Shown piece by piece: positions 26,401-33,401 of a stretch of DNA of 64,000 nucleotides. Position numbers and translations under genes: made by a program. The notes under the pieces are model-generated. The model searched no databases, had not been told where the DNA came from, and saw only the letters and a list, made by a program, of their open reading frames with translations. Source of the stretch: Branchiostoma belcheri. Its lineage: Eukaryota; Chordata; Leptocardii; Amphioxiformes; Branchiostomatidae. Every line of letters starts with the position of its first letter. The first letter of the stretch is position 1. The stretch lies in assembly GCF_001625305.1 (NCBI RefSeq), contig NW_017802658.1:187839-251838 (forward strand). Direction: 5' to 3'.

Positions 26401-29400
26401 AACTTACTTCAGTATTAGTCTCTCAAAATAATCCTAATTCATGGACAACAAGAAAAAAACTGTCCTTTCAGTAACTGCCACTTTATTATAATCAAAGAAC
26501 TTTATTGTATGACAATTGTACATGGTACATACAATGTATGGCAATGACTACTGAACATAGTACAAAAAGAAAAGGGCTTAAAATAGAAATTGACATCCTT
26601 GTGTACTAAAACATCAAATGCAAGTATAATATGCAATTGAATAGGGCTAATCATGAGTTTCAATATTTTACATAAACTCAGCACCAGGGATAGACATGTT
26701 TGCCTGTGTGTGGATGATGTTCAGCACCAAGGACAGACATGTTTGCCTGTGTGTGGATGATGTTCAGCACCAAGGACAGACATGTTTGCCTGTGTGTGGA
26801 TGATGTTCCGCACCAAGGACAGACATGTTTGCCTGTGTGTGGATGATGTTCAGCACCAAGGACATGTATATAGCCTATGGTAGCGATTTCCTTGTATAAT
26901 TTAACTTGATAAGTTGTGTTTTGTTTCAGATGTCCGAGGTTCGGTGACCTCTATGCGACCTCCAGGCCTGGGTGTGATAGTTCAGCATGTGAAACAGGCC
27001 ACCGATGACTTCATGGCGGCGTTCGAGTCCCACGGACAACTCCAGAACAAAGTCAACAACGTGTCTGAACTCAGCAACGAGGAGCTCAAGGAGGTGTGTT
27101 TATAATTATTTCATGGTCCTAGTGCCTTTGACAAGCCTACAACAAATTTTCATTTTTAATCTGTTGTTATTCCTTAAACTCAATTTTATAACAAGAACAG
27201 AGGTATATAGAATAGAGGTAGTCACACTCTATCAAACACATTTTGAAAGTTTAATGTAAATTCAGAAACAATGCAAAATCGTCAATGTATTGCTCTTGAA
27301 ATTTTAGGAAATGACTTTCCATTCTTTGTATCAGTTTTCTGATCATGAATACCAGATCCTTCATTCATACCAAAATAGAAATGCTCTGGGAACAAGTGCG
27401 ACCAGTTTTTTAGCAGCAGATAGCATCAGATGTCACCTGAAACTACATGTACAATGATTGACACCTGTCTGTTCCAGCTGTGTCCGGTCGGTGCAGCTGC
27501 GGAGAAGATGTCGACTCACCAGCGGCAGCAGCTGGCTCACAAGCGCCTGACTCAGATGGTCCGCTTCCGAGCACAGGAGATGGCTCTGTGTGCATGTATC
27601 CTCTCTGTACTCGCTCTCAGGAGATTGTTTGTTTGTTTGTATTCTTTTACCACTCTGAGTGAACAGGCACTGCTTTTTAGAGTGGCCCTGGGTACATATA
27701 TATCAACAATGCAACAATATATACAAGACAAAACAAGAATAGAATTTTGCATCAAAATCATTATCCACACTCATAATTGCATTGTTACTGTAAGAAGTGC
27801 ACAAAGTAGGTCTTTGGGAAGGTATAGTGTAGAACTGGAAAAAAATAGACAAAGATAGAAGCTATCTGACAGAAAAGCAGACTAATATAAAGAAGTACAA
27901 TGTATATTATAATAGTGATTGATAATTATGCATTTTTCACTAACAGGCGATCCTACACATTCTGACATACACATCCAAGAATGCACATTTTTGTTTGATT
28001 CGTTCAACAAAAAAATGTAGTTTTCTTTATCAATGCAGAAGTTCTTAGCATTGTGTTCACATAAATTGCACTGAAAATTTGAAGAATCTTTGTCTCAAAA
28101 TAGGAATATACATACATGCTAGAGAAGCGATGTCCTTAACTCCTGGTGTCCAGATGATGTAGAGAATTGCCTGTTTCTCCTGTGGCGCCACCTAGAGTAC
28201 TACCTGCTGTACTGCACCCCAGCAGACCCCACCACTGCAATGTTCTCCCTGTCCAAACCACAGGGACAGAAGCTCAGGAGGCTACAAGGTACATGTACTA
28301 CAATGATATTCACTTTGTCTTCACAGGAGCAAAATTTTGCCATCTAAAGAAAATGGACATGGTGGCAGCAAGTGCAGGGAGGGTGTGAAAGATGATATTA
28401 GAACAGTTATGACAAGTTCACAATACATAAAAGTGCTGTGAAAAAAAATCAAGTCAAATATATCTGTACTTTTACATATTCTGGCTAGACCAGTTTAGAT
28501 TGTTGATTGTCCATTCAAGAAAAGAACAATTCTAAGCTGGAAGATTGACAAGAAAATATAGTACACATTAGAGCTGTGTACCTAAACAAATTTTAGGTAC
28601 AGGTACAGGTACAGGTACACAGGTTTAGGTACAGGTCCGGACCTGAACCTGTACCTGAACAATTCGACCAATTTATATGCTCTTCTGAACTCCTTCAATA
28701 ACAAAAAAACATAAATAAACTTGATAGTTAAGGTTTATTCTTTGTTTATGGCGAATGCTCAGATAAAATATAGGCAAAACTAAGATGTTTTTGTTTTCAT
28801 GAACACACTGTCCTTACACAGGCACCCATTGTTAACCAGCTATTTAAACATTTGAGGTCACAAATAGGCATAAAATTAGTGTGAAATTGTTTAGGTACAG
28901 TACCGGTACGGAGGGATTAGGTATTTTGGACCTGTACCTAATCAATTTTTCCGGTACAGTATCGGTACTGCGTACCGGTACACAGCTCTAGTACACATGT
29001 ATGAGGGGAAAGTTTTACTGTCACTGTTTCAAGGGCTGAATGGTCCAATTCAAGCTTTACTTTTAATCCTCTGGTTTTACATGTATGTCATCCTCTTGTT
29101 CAATGAAATTTTAAAGAGCCAAGCAAATAGATCAGTATGGCCAAATGACATAATTTAAAACATTGTACTAGTAATATAAACTGTAGAAAATGTAGCATAC
29201 TTTTTCAAATACCAAATGACAGTTAACAGTACATGAGTTTTTTCTGTCAGACACCCCAGGAAAGTCTCCCTTCTCTAACGGCCTCCTGTCTGGAGATGAG
29301 CGCAGAGATCTCATGTCGCTAGAGGGGGTCAGTAAGGATGACATCGATCAGGTACGTTTCCACAGGATGTTTTTCAAAACAAGAACAAAAATCAGAGATT

Positions 29401-30136
29401 TCAGACATCCAGGAAATTTGCGGCTTCCTGAATTCCCCCATGTCACCAACATATTCCAGCTGGCTTCTGACCAGATTCTGAGACCTTCACGTTCACTCCA
29501 TTAGCACCGTCAGACCTTTTGACCTATCATTCTGCCTGTTCATCTTCCCCTCACCCACATGCCCTCCACCTACTCTGTTTTGACAAACATACACAAACAC
29601 ACACACAGCTCAGACACCCAAAACAATACTTCCGTATGTACAAGTCAAGACAGCAACAAGATATATATGTGTCTGACTTCTTCTTGTCTTCCACTTCCAG
29701 CTGAAGACAGATGTGATTTCATGCCTGACAGAACCACTCTTCAGGAAGCTACAGGATATAGAAAAGGTGAAACCATAATGTCATCCTACTTACCAATGTT
29801 TCAGTAGACTGCTACCTTCCTCAGGGCAAGTCCTTGTACAAGAACTAGTATTCCATGATCTACCAGCCTGATAAAGCTATTTAGAAAATATGAAAACATG
29901 TATTTGGAATGTCATGGAAAGAAACTTAAATGTTTGTACACATTGTATTTACAGTAACATATATCTTGAAGGTAAACATTTACATCTCATACAGTTATTA
30001 TTTTTTAGCTTTATAAAGATTTTTTAACCTTCCATTTGTGTTTCAGAATTATACCAAGTCCCGTACGAGGTATGGTTTTATGGAGGCTATGGTTCGACGA
30101 ATCAGGAGGCTTCTGAAGCTACACACGGGGGTCTGA
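153..30136 (+). CDS. NUP205: Nuclear pore scaffold protein Nup205, 5'-incomplete, 38 exons in window
   Basis: Nup205 is a large alpha-solenoid scaffold nucleoporin of the inner ring (Nup93 complex), paralogous to Nup188. I assembled it by joining open segments flanked by AG and GT sites. All 37 junctions keep phase, and the 5606 coding bases end in TGA (30134-30136), about 1,868 residues against roughly 2,010 in vertebrates. Only the first 100-150 residues are therefore missing upstream. Segments I recognise from the family are LANGPQCAHYCFSLL (exon 7), DPG...PRTCLH (exons 16-17) and LLWRHLEYYLLYC (exon 35). No frameshift or internal stop was seen. One intron (16243-23919) contains another gene on the opposite strand. 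Exon-block coordinates are in the next three entries. Identity is near certain; individual splice sites are read by eye, and the short exons 10 and 19 are the least sure. Confidence 0.95.
2651..3084 (+). pseudogene. Tandem exon-like copies upstream of NUP205 exon 7
   Basis: The start of exon 7 (3085) and its acceptor tract are repeated upstream. The best copy begins at 2986 after a pyrimidine tract and CAG, 99 bases before the real exon. It matches about 60 bases almost exactly, then runs into TGA in the same frame after ...LFVTY. Older partial copies lie at 2651-2726 (directly after the exon 6 donor) and 2727-2775. None has an obvious donor. They look like a small tandem duplication across the intron-exon boundary; use as alternative acceptors would truncate the protein. 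Confidence 0.75.
4464..4837. mobile_element. Harbinger-like MITE in a NUP205 intron
   Basis: Inverted ends of about 34 bases: left starts GGCCATACCAATTTAATTTC at 4467, and right is its near-exact complement ending GGCC at 4834. The last bases outside each end are TTA (4464-4466 and 4835-4837), fitting the 3-bp TWA target duplication of PIF/Harbinger elements, as does the GG-C start. The AT-rich interior has no coding capacity. A 23-base near-direct repeat (AAGTTAACACAA...CCAGTAAA) sits further out on both sides (4418-4440 and 4863-4885). Confidence 0.7.
6975..7091 (+). repeat. LINE-type 3' tail repeat
   Basis: Contains AACTGGTGTGTTACCCCGAA, then repeated CTATACAGATAC motifs. The same motifs follow the LINE 3' coding end at 15917-16114 on the other strand, so this is read as a decayed, 5'-truncated copy of that LINE tail inside a NUP205 intron. 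Confidence 0.5.
7824..7866 (+). pseudogene. Exon-like partial copy upstream of NUP205 exon 14
   Basis: A copy of the first 40 or so bases of exon 14 (7944), including TTTTTTAG in front, lies 120 bases upstream with only two substitutions before a short deletion. Read in the phase set by exon 13 it gives FVEYNSSSPELAL and then TGA. It lacks an obvious donor. It is a recent partial duplication, decoy acceptor or remnant exon, not part of the main reading frame. Confidence 0.75.
7944..16242 (+). CDS. NUP205: NUP205 exons 14-27 of the window (central solenoid)
   Basis: Coding exons: 7944-8064, 8441-8525, 8720-8881, 9529-9774, 10240-10392, 11023-11097, 11600-11779, 12471-12574, 13291-13482, 13747-13975, 14420-14521, 14739-14881, 15431-15622 and 16124-16242. 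End phases are 0,1,1,1,1,1,1,0,0,1,1,0,0,2. Exons 16-17 encode a stretch I recognise from animal Nup205 (PNLAHFLLGFQLRKP, then SPRTCLHS). Exon 19 (75 bases) is called mainly because it is phase-neutral between 18 and 20 and open; its donor, ATG followed by gtggtg, is weak. Long introns (8882-9528, 10393-11022, 11780-12470, 12575-13290, 14882-15430) contain repeats but no further open coding segment that fits. Confidence 0.88.
8105..8335 (-). mobile_element. LINE tail fragment and SINE-like tRNA box B remnant
   Basis: Positions 8120-8145 carry the GGTGTAACACACCAG motif of the local LINE tail. At 8281-8293 the complement reads GGGTTTGAATCCCAG, a good Pol III box B, with SINE-like flanks but no clear box A. 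This is intronic repeat sequence of NUP205. Confidence 0.4.
9000..9522. repeat. Dispersed CTTCGCCAAG-family fragments, one abutting exon 17
   Basis: Two stretches (9040-9160 and 9440-9520) share wording such as AGTTCTGCTGCAGTACC, GGTCAGCC-CCAGGAGGC and AAATATCATCACAATCCA with the fuller copy at 39135-39655. The second ends in the pyrimidine tract of the acceptor of NUP205 exon 17 (9529). No coding capacity. Confidence 0.45.
10405..10442. repeat. Short (CAAA)n/(CA)n microsatellite
   Basis: A short CAAACAAA run is followed by CACACA just inside the intron after NUP205 exon 18. The remaining intron to 11022 holds nothing else recognisable. Confidence 0.6.
11806..11950. repeat. (TTTG)n microsatellite and dispersed AGGTAAAATTTG repeat
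   Basis: A (TTTG) run of about 45 bases (11806-11850) precedes a dispersed repeat (GGCTTGAAATAC...CAGGTAAC...ACAAATTTTACCTGCA). A second copy lies in the opposite orientation at about 24380-24460 in another NUP205 intron. Confidence 0.5.
12015..12360 (+). mobile_element. 5'-truncated CR1/L2-like LINE 3' end
   Basis: An open segment ends in FSFFPRSIREWNSLP...VEAFRASLP and a stop at about 12290. That wording is typical of the extreme C-terminus of non-LTR reverse transcriptases of the CR1/L2 group. It is followed by a short 3' UTR and an (AAG)n tail (12349-12363), as expected for this group. The element is 5'-truncated inside a NUP205 intron; no reverse-transcriptase core is present. Confidence 0.6.
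14633..14691 (+). pseudogene. Diverged exon-like copy upstream of NUP205 exon 25-26 junction
   Basis: After TTTTTTGTACCAG at 14620-14632, the phase set by exon 25 gives HDWIMKETAEIIGSYMIV and then TAG. Exon 26 (14739) encodes RETAGILGSYG, and most base differences between the two fall at third codon positions. It looks like an older copy than those near exons 7 and 14, and chance similarity is not excluded. Confidence 0.35.
15775..16114 (-). mobile_element. 5'-truncated LINE 3' end with tandem tail repeat
   Basis: On the - strand, 16114-15917 reads ...ANSFFPRTIAEWNSL... and ends SCLV-stop, a LINE reverse-transcriptase C-terminus of the same general class as 12015-12360 but a different family. 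It is followed (15905-15775) by about two copies of a roughly 60-base tail unit, AGAAGCTGGTGTGTTACACC...CTATACAGATAC. Diverged pieces of this tail occur at 6975-7091 and 8120-8145. It lies in a NUP205 intron antisense to that gene. Confidence 0.6.
16819..22175 (-). CDS. GlnD/DUF294-like nucleotidyltransferase with 13 tandem TPRs, nested in a NUP205 intron
   Basis: Coding exons (- strand): 22175-21486, 20968-20856, 20532-20432 and 20180-16819; about 1,421 residues, ending TAA. Phases 0, 2, 1 close exactly. The start is ATG at 22175 (context GCCATG); an acceptor-like CTCTCAG just upstream suggests a 5' UTR exon. Order of parts: three related modules with the core LGDV and ALYNxAxxR (about 42-100, 162-220, 310-370); a nucleotidyltransferase signature GLGSQ...TPYSDLEFAIL (GS at 471-472, acidic pair D483/E485); a long helical region; then 13 TPRs from about residue 850, mostly 44-residue kinesin-light-chain-like units (NNIGxCWSxLGDQRKAIxYYEQSLKM). 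GlnD-type enzymes transfer nucleotides to proteins or small molecules; substrate and role here are unknown. A KLC motor role is unlikely because no KLC coiled coil is visible. Confidence 0.82.
16850..18480 (-). repeat. 132-bp coding tandem repeat (TPR array)
   Basis: The last exon of the nested gene is built from about 12 direct repeats of 132 bases, one 44-residue TPR each. Neighbouring units at about 17430-17700 are nearly identical, while outer units are more diverged. One unit (around 18190-18215) is a codon shorter. This pattern suggests recent unequal exchange or gene conversion in the centre of the array. Confidence 0.85.
20181..21485 (-). other. Introns of the nested TPR gene
   Basis: Three introns (21485-20969, 20855-20533, 20431-20181) separate the coding exons. 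Apart from the two small exons I see only AT-rich sequence, with no mobile element. The two small exons encode a polar S/T/Q-rich linker and the start of a helical stretch. Confidence 0.6.
22176..23402. other. Upstream flank of the nested gene within the NUP205 intron
   Basis: Between the start codon of the nested antisense gene and the next repeat there is no coding sequence I can support. The promoter of the antisense gene should lie here. Just upstream of the start is a - strand pyrimidine-rich CTCTCAG that could end a 5' UTR intron. I see no clear TATA box. Confidence 0.4.
23403..23770. repeat. Dispersed CTTCG-AAGAAGG element with (TCTG)n
   Basis: Starts TTACCTTCGTGAAGAAGGTTATA, followed by a TCTG microsatellite (23455-23505) and the phrase ATAACTCAAGAAGG, then two AT-rich half-repeats (TTGCATAATTAATGAGGAAA, then TTTGCATTATTAGTGGGAAA). 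The same opening occurs inverted at the right end of 39135-39655. It is non-coding, probably a non-autonomous transposon family. Confidence 0.5.
23920..30136 (+). CDS. NUP205: NUP205 exons 28-38 and stop (C-terminal solenoid)
   Basis: Coding exons: 23920-24073, 24539-24671, 25251-25369, 25686-25824, 26309-26389, 26930-27093, 27478-27595, 28154-28288, 29251-29351, 29701-29766 and 30047-30136. End phases are 0,1,0,1,1,0,1,1,0,0 and then TGA. Exon 28 takes a phase-2 codon from exon 27 across the 7.7-kb intron that houses the nested antisense gene. Exon 34 encodes LCPVGAAAEKMSTHQRQQLA and exon 35 LLWRHLEYYLLYC, both familiar from the C-terminal part of Nup205. The last 30 codons are basic (RYGFMEAMVRRIRRLLK). 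The donor of exon 34 (GCA T, then gtatcc) is unusual but gives the right phase and an uninterrupted match. Confidence 0.9.
24380..24460 (-). repeat. Dispersed AGGTAAAATTTG repeat, inverted copy
   Basis: The complement carries the same ordered blocks as 11856-11950 (GGCTTGAAAT, CAGGTAACAT, ACAAATTTTACCTGCA). Intronic, non-coding. Confidence 0.45.
24700..24972 (-). mobile_element. tRNA-derived SINE
   Basis: The complement begins near 24970 with a box A-like TGGCCCAGCGGGTAGG (24944-24960) and, 40 bases on, a box B-like GGTTTGATTCC (24906-24918). An unrelated body of about 190 bases follows. The spacing and order of the Pol III boxes fit a tRNA-derived head. It sits in the NUP205 intron after exon 29. 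Confidence 0.6.
25372..25420. repeat. (TTTG)n microsatellite next to a donor site
   Basis: GTTT/TTTG repeats begin directly after the donor of NUP205 exon 30. The same motif follows donors elsewhere in the gene (8082-8100, 11806-11850). Confidence 0.6.
26679..26866. repeat. 43-bp minisatellite, 4.4 copies
   Basis: Four nearly identical 43-base units (26679, 26722, 26765 and 26808) of the form CAGCACCAAGGACAGACATG... plus a 16-base partial unit. It sits in the NUP205 intron between exons 32 and 33. The first unit is the most diverged. Confidence 0.9.
28569..28990. mobile_element. hAT-like MITE with 8-bp target duplication
   Basis: Perfect inverted ends TAGAGCTGTGTACC at both termini (28569 rightward, 28990 leftward), flanked on each side by the same 8 bases, GTACACAT (28561-28568 and 28991-28998). 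An 8-bp duplication with a TA-G-G start is the hallmark of hAT elements. The interior is non-coding and rich in GGTACA/GTACC runs, partly palindromic. It lies in the NUP205 intron after exon 35. The perfect target duplication suggests a fairly young insertion. Confidence 0.85.
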
Positions 30137-31262
30137 CCCTGCCTCGGTCATCTCTGATAAACTCAGCTATGAATAAATTAGGAGAGAACGGGAAAAATAC
30201 TAAATGCTTGATCAGAATGGGGGCCATTGTCCACATGTTGAGAGCACCTTGTTTACTGTGTCAACACTCTGGTGTTTCAACTGCAGGAAAAATGCCAAAT
30301 TTGTTGTATTTTTATAAAGATAGATGAAGGAGTGATACTTAGGCATATATGACATCCTGCAATTACATTTAAACCTAAATCTCTTTTAGTGATCACCTAT
30401 GCATAAAGAACACTGACCCACGCCCACTTTTTGGTGGTTCCGTAGAATTTTTTTTTTTCCATTGGCCCAAGCATTAAGAGTCCTGTCTACAGTGGCCACC
30501 TATCTATACTCTGATCATTTTCACAATAGACAGATTTGACTGTACTGTCAATATTCTTCAGTTTTGTTAGGCTACTGCAGTTACTACATGTAACTGCAAC
30601 TCCAGCAGTAAATGTAGTACTACACTGTATCATAAGTAAATAGTGAATATTTACTTTTCTGCATTATTAACAAGAGTTCTACGAATTCACACCTTCGCCA
30701 AGTGGTGTTAACATTTTTGAATGACATTTTAGAAAGGGATGTAATGGTAAGGTGTTGCTTTACATAAATTATAGATTTTCAGCCCATATTACAGACATAT
30801 ATATTATAAGGTTATTATCAATCTTTCAAAGAAGACTATCAGAATGCAAAGGACACAGTTTGTATACTAGTAAATGAAGCTATGTTAAGCTATAAATGCT
30901 GAATTGAAGCAGTCAACGCAGCCGATGATGAAATCATTTTCAAAATGTGGAAACGATTTAATAGTATAACTTGCATAAATAGTGATAAGAATAGTGTCAT
31001 AGACAACCAAAACATATATTTGCTATTCATTGCACTTCTGAATAAGATTAGGAGAGTAGACAGTAAACTTATATTCCTTAAGATGGCCAATTATATAATC
31101 ATTCAATGATACACCGTACACTACAGATATTTAACCTGGTAGTATTGGTTACTTGTTACTACCATGTTACATACGAAATACGGTAGATGATTTTACAGTG
31201 TAATCTGTATAAAAAATCTGTATAAAATTATTTAGTTACAATTCCTACGTTTAAAATAAATA
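30137..31262 (+). other. NUP205 3' UTR and downstream flank
   Basis: AT-rich non-coding sequence follows the NUP205 stop. AATAAA at 30172-30177 is the nearest candidate polyadenylation signal, only 36 bases past the stop, so a later one may be used. A frame without ATG at about 30900-31110 (65 codons, AT-rich) is not supported as a gene. Confidence 0.5.
30172..30177 (+). terminator. Candidate polyadenylation signal of NUP205
   Basis: AATAAA downstream of the TGA at 30134-30136. No downstream GU-rich element was confirmed. Confidence 0.4.
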
Positions 31263-31600
31263 GGTTTTATAACCCACACATTCTACGAGTGTGGAAGGCC
31301 AACATGGATATTCAATATATCCTAGACGCATATGCCTGTATTATGTACATCACGAGCTATATGCTGAAGTTTTCCTGACGCTATCTGCCGCAGATATGCA
31401 ATGGCCTGAAGTCATTGGAAGTATTGCCCGTCAGTATGGCAAATTTCTGACAGCTGACGATGTGAAAAACATGAACTATGAAGAAAAATGCAGTTGGTTA
31501 CGCCGTAATCCTGTGACTGCTGCTCGGCAATTCAGCTACCTTTTTCAAGGAGTTCATTGGAGGAAAGGGAAAGCCGATTGGACACCTCCAAGACTAATCA
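31263..31600 (+). mobile_element. Shuffled, inverted Helentron fragment
   Basis: Two pieces of the Rep coding sequence found at 34443-34541 and about 35050-35296 (both on - there) recur here on the + strand. The later Rep piece comes first (31269-31369, [17 protein letters not shown]...) and the earlier one second (31369-31596, [15 protein letters not shown]...). Internal deletions of about 11 and 9 bases are visible. The order is opposite to the intact element, so this is a rearranged scrap, not an ORF. Confidence 0.8.
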
Positions 31601-31616
31601 TTGAAGGTGAAATGTT

Positions 31617-32066
31617 TTATGGGGTTATTGTTACAGTGACCAAGTCATGGTCTGAGAAGTATGTGTCCATAACGGTAACATGTCTACCATGCTGTTCTTG
31701 GTCACGGATGTATACATGATCGAGGAGCGTGCCATAGTCAGTGGTAGGCGTTTGAACCTCTTGTGTAAAGCCGTACTGTTGCATTACAGCTAATATTTTA
31801 GGTTGGGGACAATCTAAGATGTTGAAGTTGAAGTCTCCAAGGATAACAGTCATGGTGTCATGTGGAAGTTGATCTATGAGTCTGTGGAGCATACTGATGA
31901 ACAGCCCTTCTGGCATTGTCTGTGGTCTGTAGATGTTGATGATGTTGACATTGGTGGATAGTTTGGTGACTGTTATTGCTGTGTACTCTAGTTCATCTAG
32001 TTGAATATGAAGTTGCTTGGGCGAGATGTTTTTTGATGCTACAGTCATTACTCCTCCTCCTCTTCC
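31617..32066 (-). CDS. EEP endonuclease domain of the Helentron, N-terminally cut by the gap
   Basis: Encodes RGGGVMTVASKNI at the gap edge, then NIINIYRP, a GDFN motif in VILGDFNFNILD, the TDYGTLLDHVYI strand and SDHDLV near the C-terminus. These are the ordered motifs of endonuclease/exonuclease/phosphatase (AP-endonuclease-like) domains. It could be read as a LINE endonuclease, but those sit N-terminal to a reverse transcriptase. Here it is the last coding part, ending in a stop right after the SDH motif, in line with the helicase upstream, which fits a Helentron. Confidence 0.75.
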   Translation of the reverse strand, partial: GRGGGVMTVASKNISPKQLHIQLDELEYTAITVTKLSTNVNIINIYRPQTMPEGLFISMLHRLIDQLPHDTMTVILGDFNFNILDCPQPKILAVMQQYGFTQEVQTPTTDYGTLLDHVYIRDQEQHGRHVTVMDTYFSDHDLVTVTITP

Positions 32067-33020
32067 NNNNNNNNNNNNNNNNNNNNNNNNNNNNNNNNNN
32101 NNNNNNNNNNNNNNNNNNNNNNNNNNNNNNNNNNNNNNNNNNNNNNNNNNNNNNNNNNNNNNNNNNNNNNNNNNNNNNNNNNNNNNNNNNNNNNNNNNNN
32201 NNNNNNNNNNNNNNNNNNNNNNNNNNNNNNNNNNNNNNNNNNNNNNNNNNNNNNNNNNNNNNNNNNNNNNNNNNNNNNNNNNNNNNNNNNNNNNNNNNNN
32301 NNNNNNNNNNNNNNNNNNNNNNNNNNNNNNNNNNNNNNNNNNNNNNNNNNNNNNNNNNNNNNNNNNNNNNNNNNNNNNNNNNNNNNNNNNNNNNNNNNNN
32401 NNNNNNNNNNNNNNNNNNNNNNNNNNNNNNNNNNNNNNNNNNNNNNNNNNNNNNNNNNNNNNNNNNNNNNNNNNNNNNNNNNNNNNNNNNNNNNNNNNNN
32501 NNNNNNNNNNNNNNNNNNNNNNNNNNNNNNNNNNNNNNNNNNNNNNNNNNNNNNNNNNNNNNNNNNNNNNNNNNNNNNNNNNNNNNNNNNNNNNNNNNNN
32601 NNNNNNNNNNNNNNNNNNNNNNNNNNNNNNNNNNNNNNNNNNNNNNNNNNNNNNNNNNNNNNNNNNNNNNNNNNNNNNNNNNNNNNNNNNNNNNNNNNNN
32701 NNNNNNNNNNNNNNNNNNNNNNNNNNNNNNNNNNNNNNNNNNNNNNNNNNNNNNNNNNNNNNNNNNNNNNNNNNNNNNNNNNNNNNNNNNNNNNNNNNNN
32801 NNNNNNNNNNNNNNNNNNNNNNNNNNNNNNNNNNNNNNNNNNNNNNNNNNNNNNNNNNNNNNNNNNNNNNNNNNNNNNNNNNNNNNNNNNNNNNNNNNNN
32901 NNNNNNNNNNNNNNNNNNNNNNNNNNNNNNNNNNNNNNNNNNNNNNNNNNNNNNNNNNNNNNNNNNNNNNNNNNNNNNNNNNNNNNNNNNNNNNNNNNNN
33001 NNNNNNNNNNNNNNNNNNNN
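32067..33020. other. Assembly gap (954 N)
   Basis: A run of N interrupts the Helentron between helicase motif II and the endonuclease. The true length is unknown; a complete helicase remainder would need more than the roughly 310 residues this gap allows only if the gap is underestimated. Confidence 0.99.
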
Positions 33021-33401
33021 TCAACTATAAAAGTATATGCCTACCTCGTCAATCACAAGGAGTTTCAGCTTTCCCAGATGTGAACGGAGTGCTTGCAGCT
33101 TCTCACAACTTGGTGGTAGGTACTCATTGTCCTTTTTTGGTCCACATGTAAACCCAAGAGCAGAATGTAATGTCATGCCTTGAATGCCGAAGGCAGCGGT
33201 TCCAGTGAATGCTGTGAGCAGCAGTGGTAATTCGTTGGGCTGGAAATACTGTCCAGAATGTGGTATGAGGAGTGACATTGTCAAGTGGCGTATCAGCTTT
33301 ATCACATGACTCTTGCCTACCCCTCCTGGCCCACTGAGGAAGAGCATATACTGCGGATATTTTGTTTCTGTTTCAGGGCAGAAATCATATCCTTGCACCA
33401 C
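33021..33401 (-). CDS. PIF1-type helicase start of the Helentron (frameshifted from Rep)
   Basis: Shows Walker A GPGGVGKSHVI after MLFLS, an Ia-like LTAFTGTAAFGIQGMTLHSAL segment and Walker B LLVIDEVG, in the order of PIF1/Helitron superfamily 1 helicases. It is in a different frame from the Rep upstream; the switch lies where the Rep frame reads KDMISALKQKQ (33320-33400). It runs into the gap after Walker B. The first ATG here is not a real start. Confidence 0.75.
   Translation of the reverse strand: MVQGYDFCPETETKYPQYMLFLSGPGGVGKSHVIKLIRHLTMSLLIPHSGQYFQPNELPLLLTAFTGTAAFGIQGMTLHSALGFTCGPKKDNEYLPPSCEKLQALRSHLGKLKLLVIDEVGIYFYS

Noticed and set aside
26679..26866. CRISPR-like array
   Set aside because: Units are contiguous with no variable spacers; it is an intronic minisatellite in an animal gene.
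30890..31110. 65-codon open frame downstream of NUP205
   Set aside because: AT-rich, no start codon, no splice signals and no recognisable motif.
31617..32066. LINE retrotransposon endonuclease
   Set aside because: The domain ends its ORF with a stop, no reverse transcriptase follows, and it is collinear with the Helitron helicase, which fits a Helentron C-terminus.
31976..33151. Long frames across 32067-33020
   Set aside because: They consist of N's.
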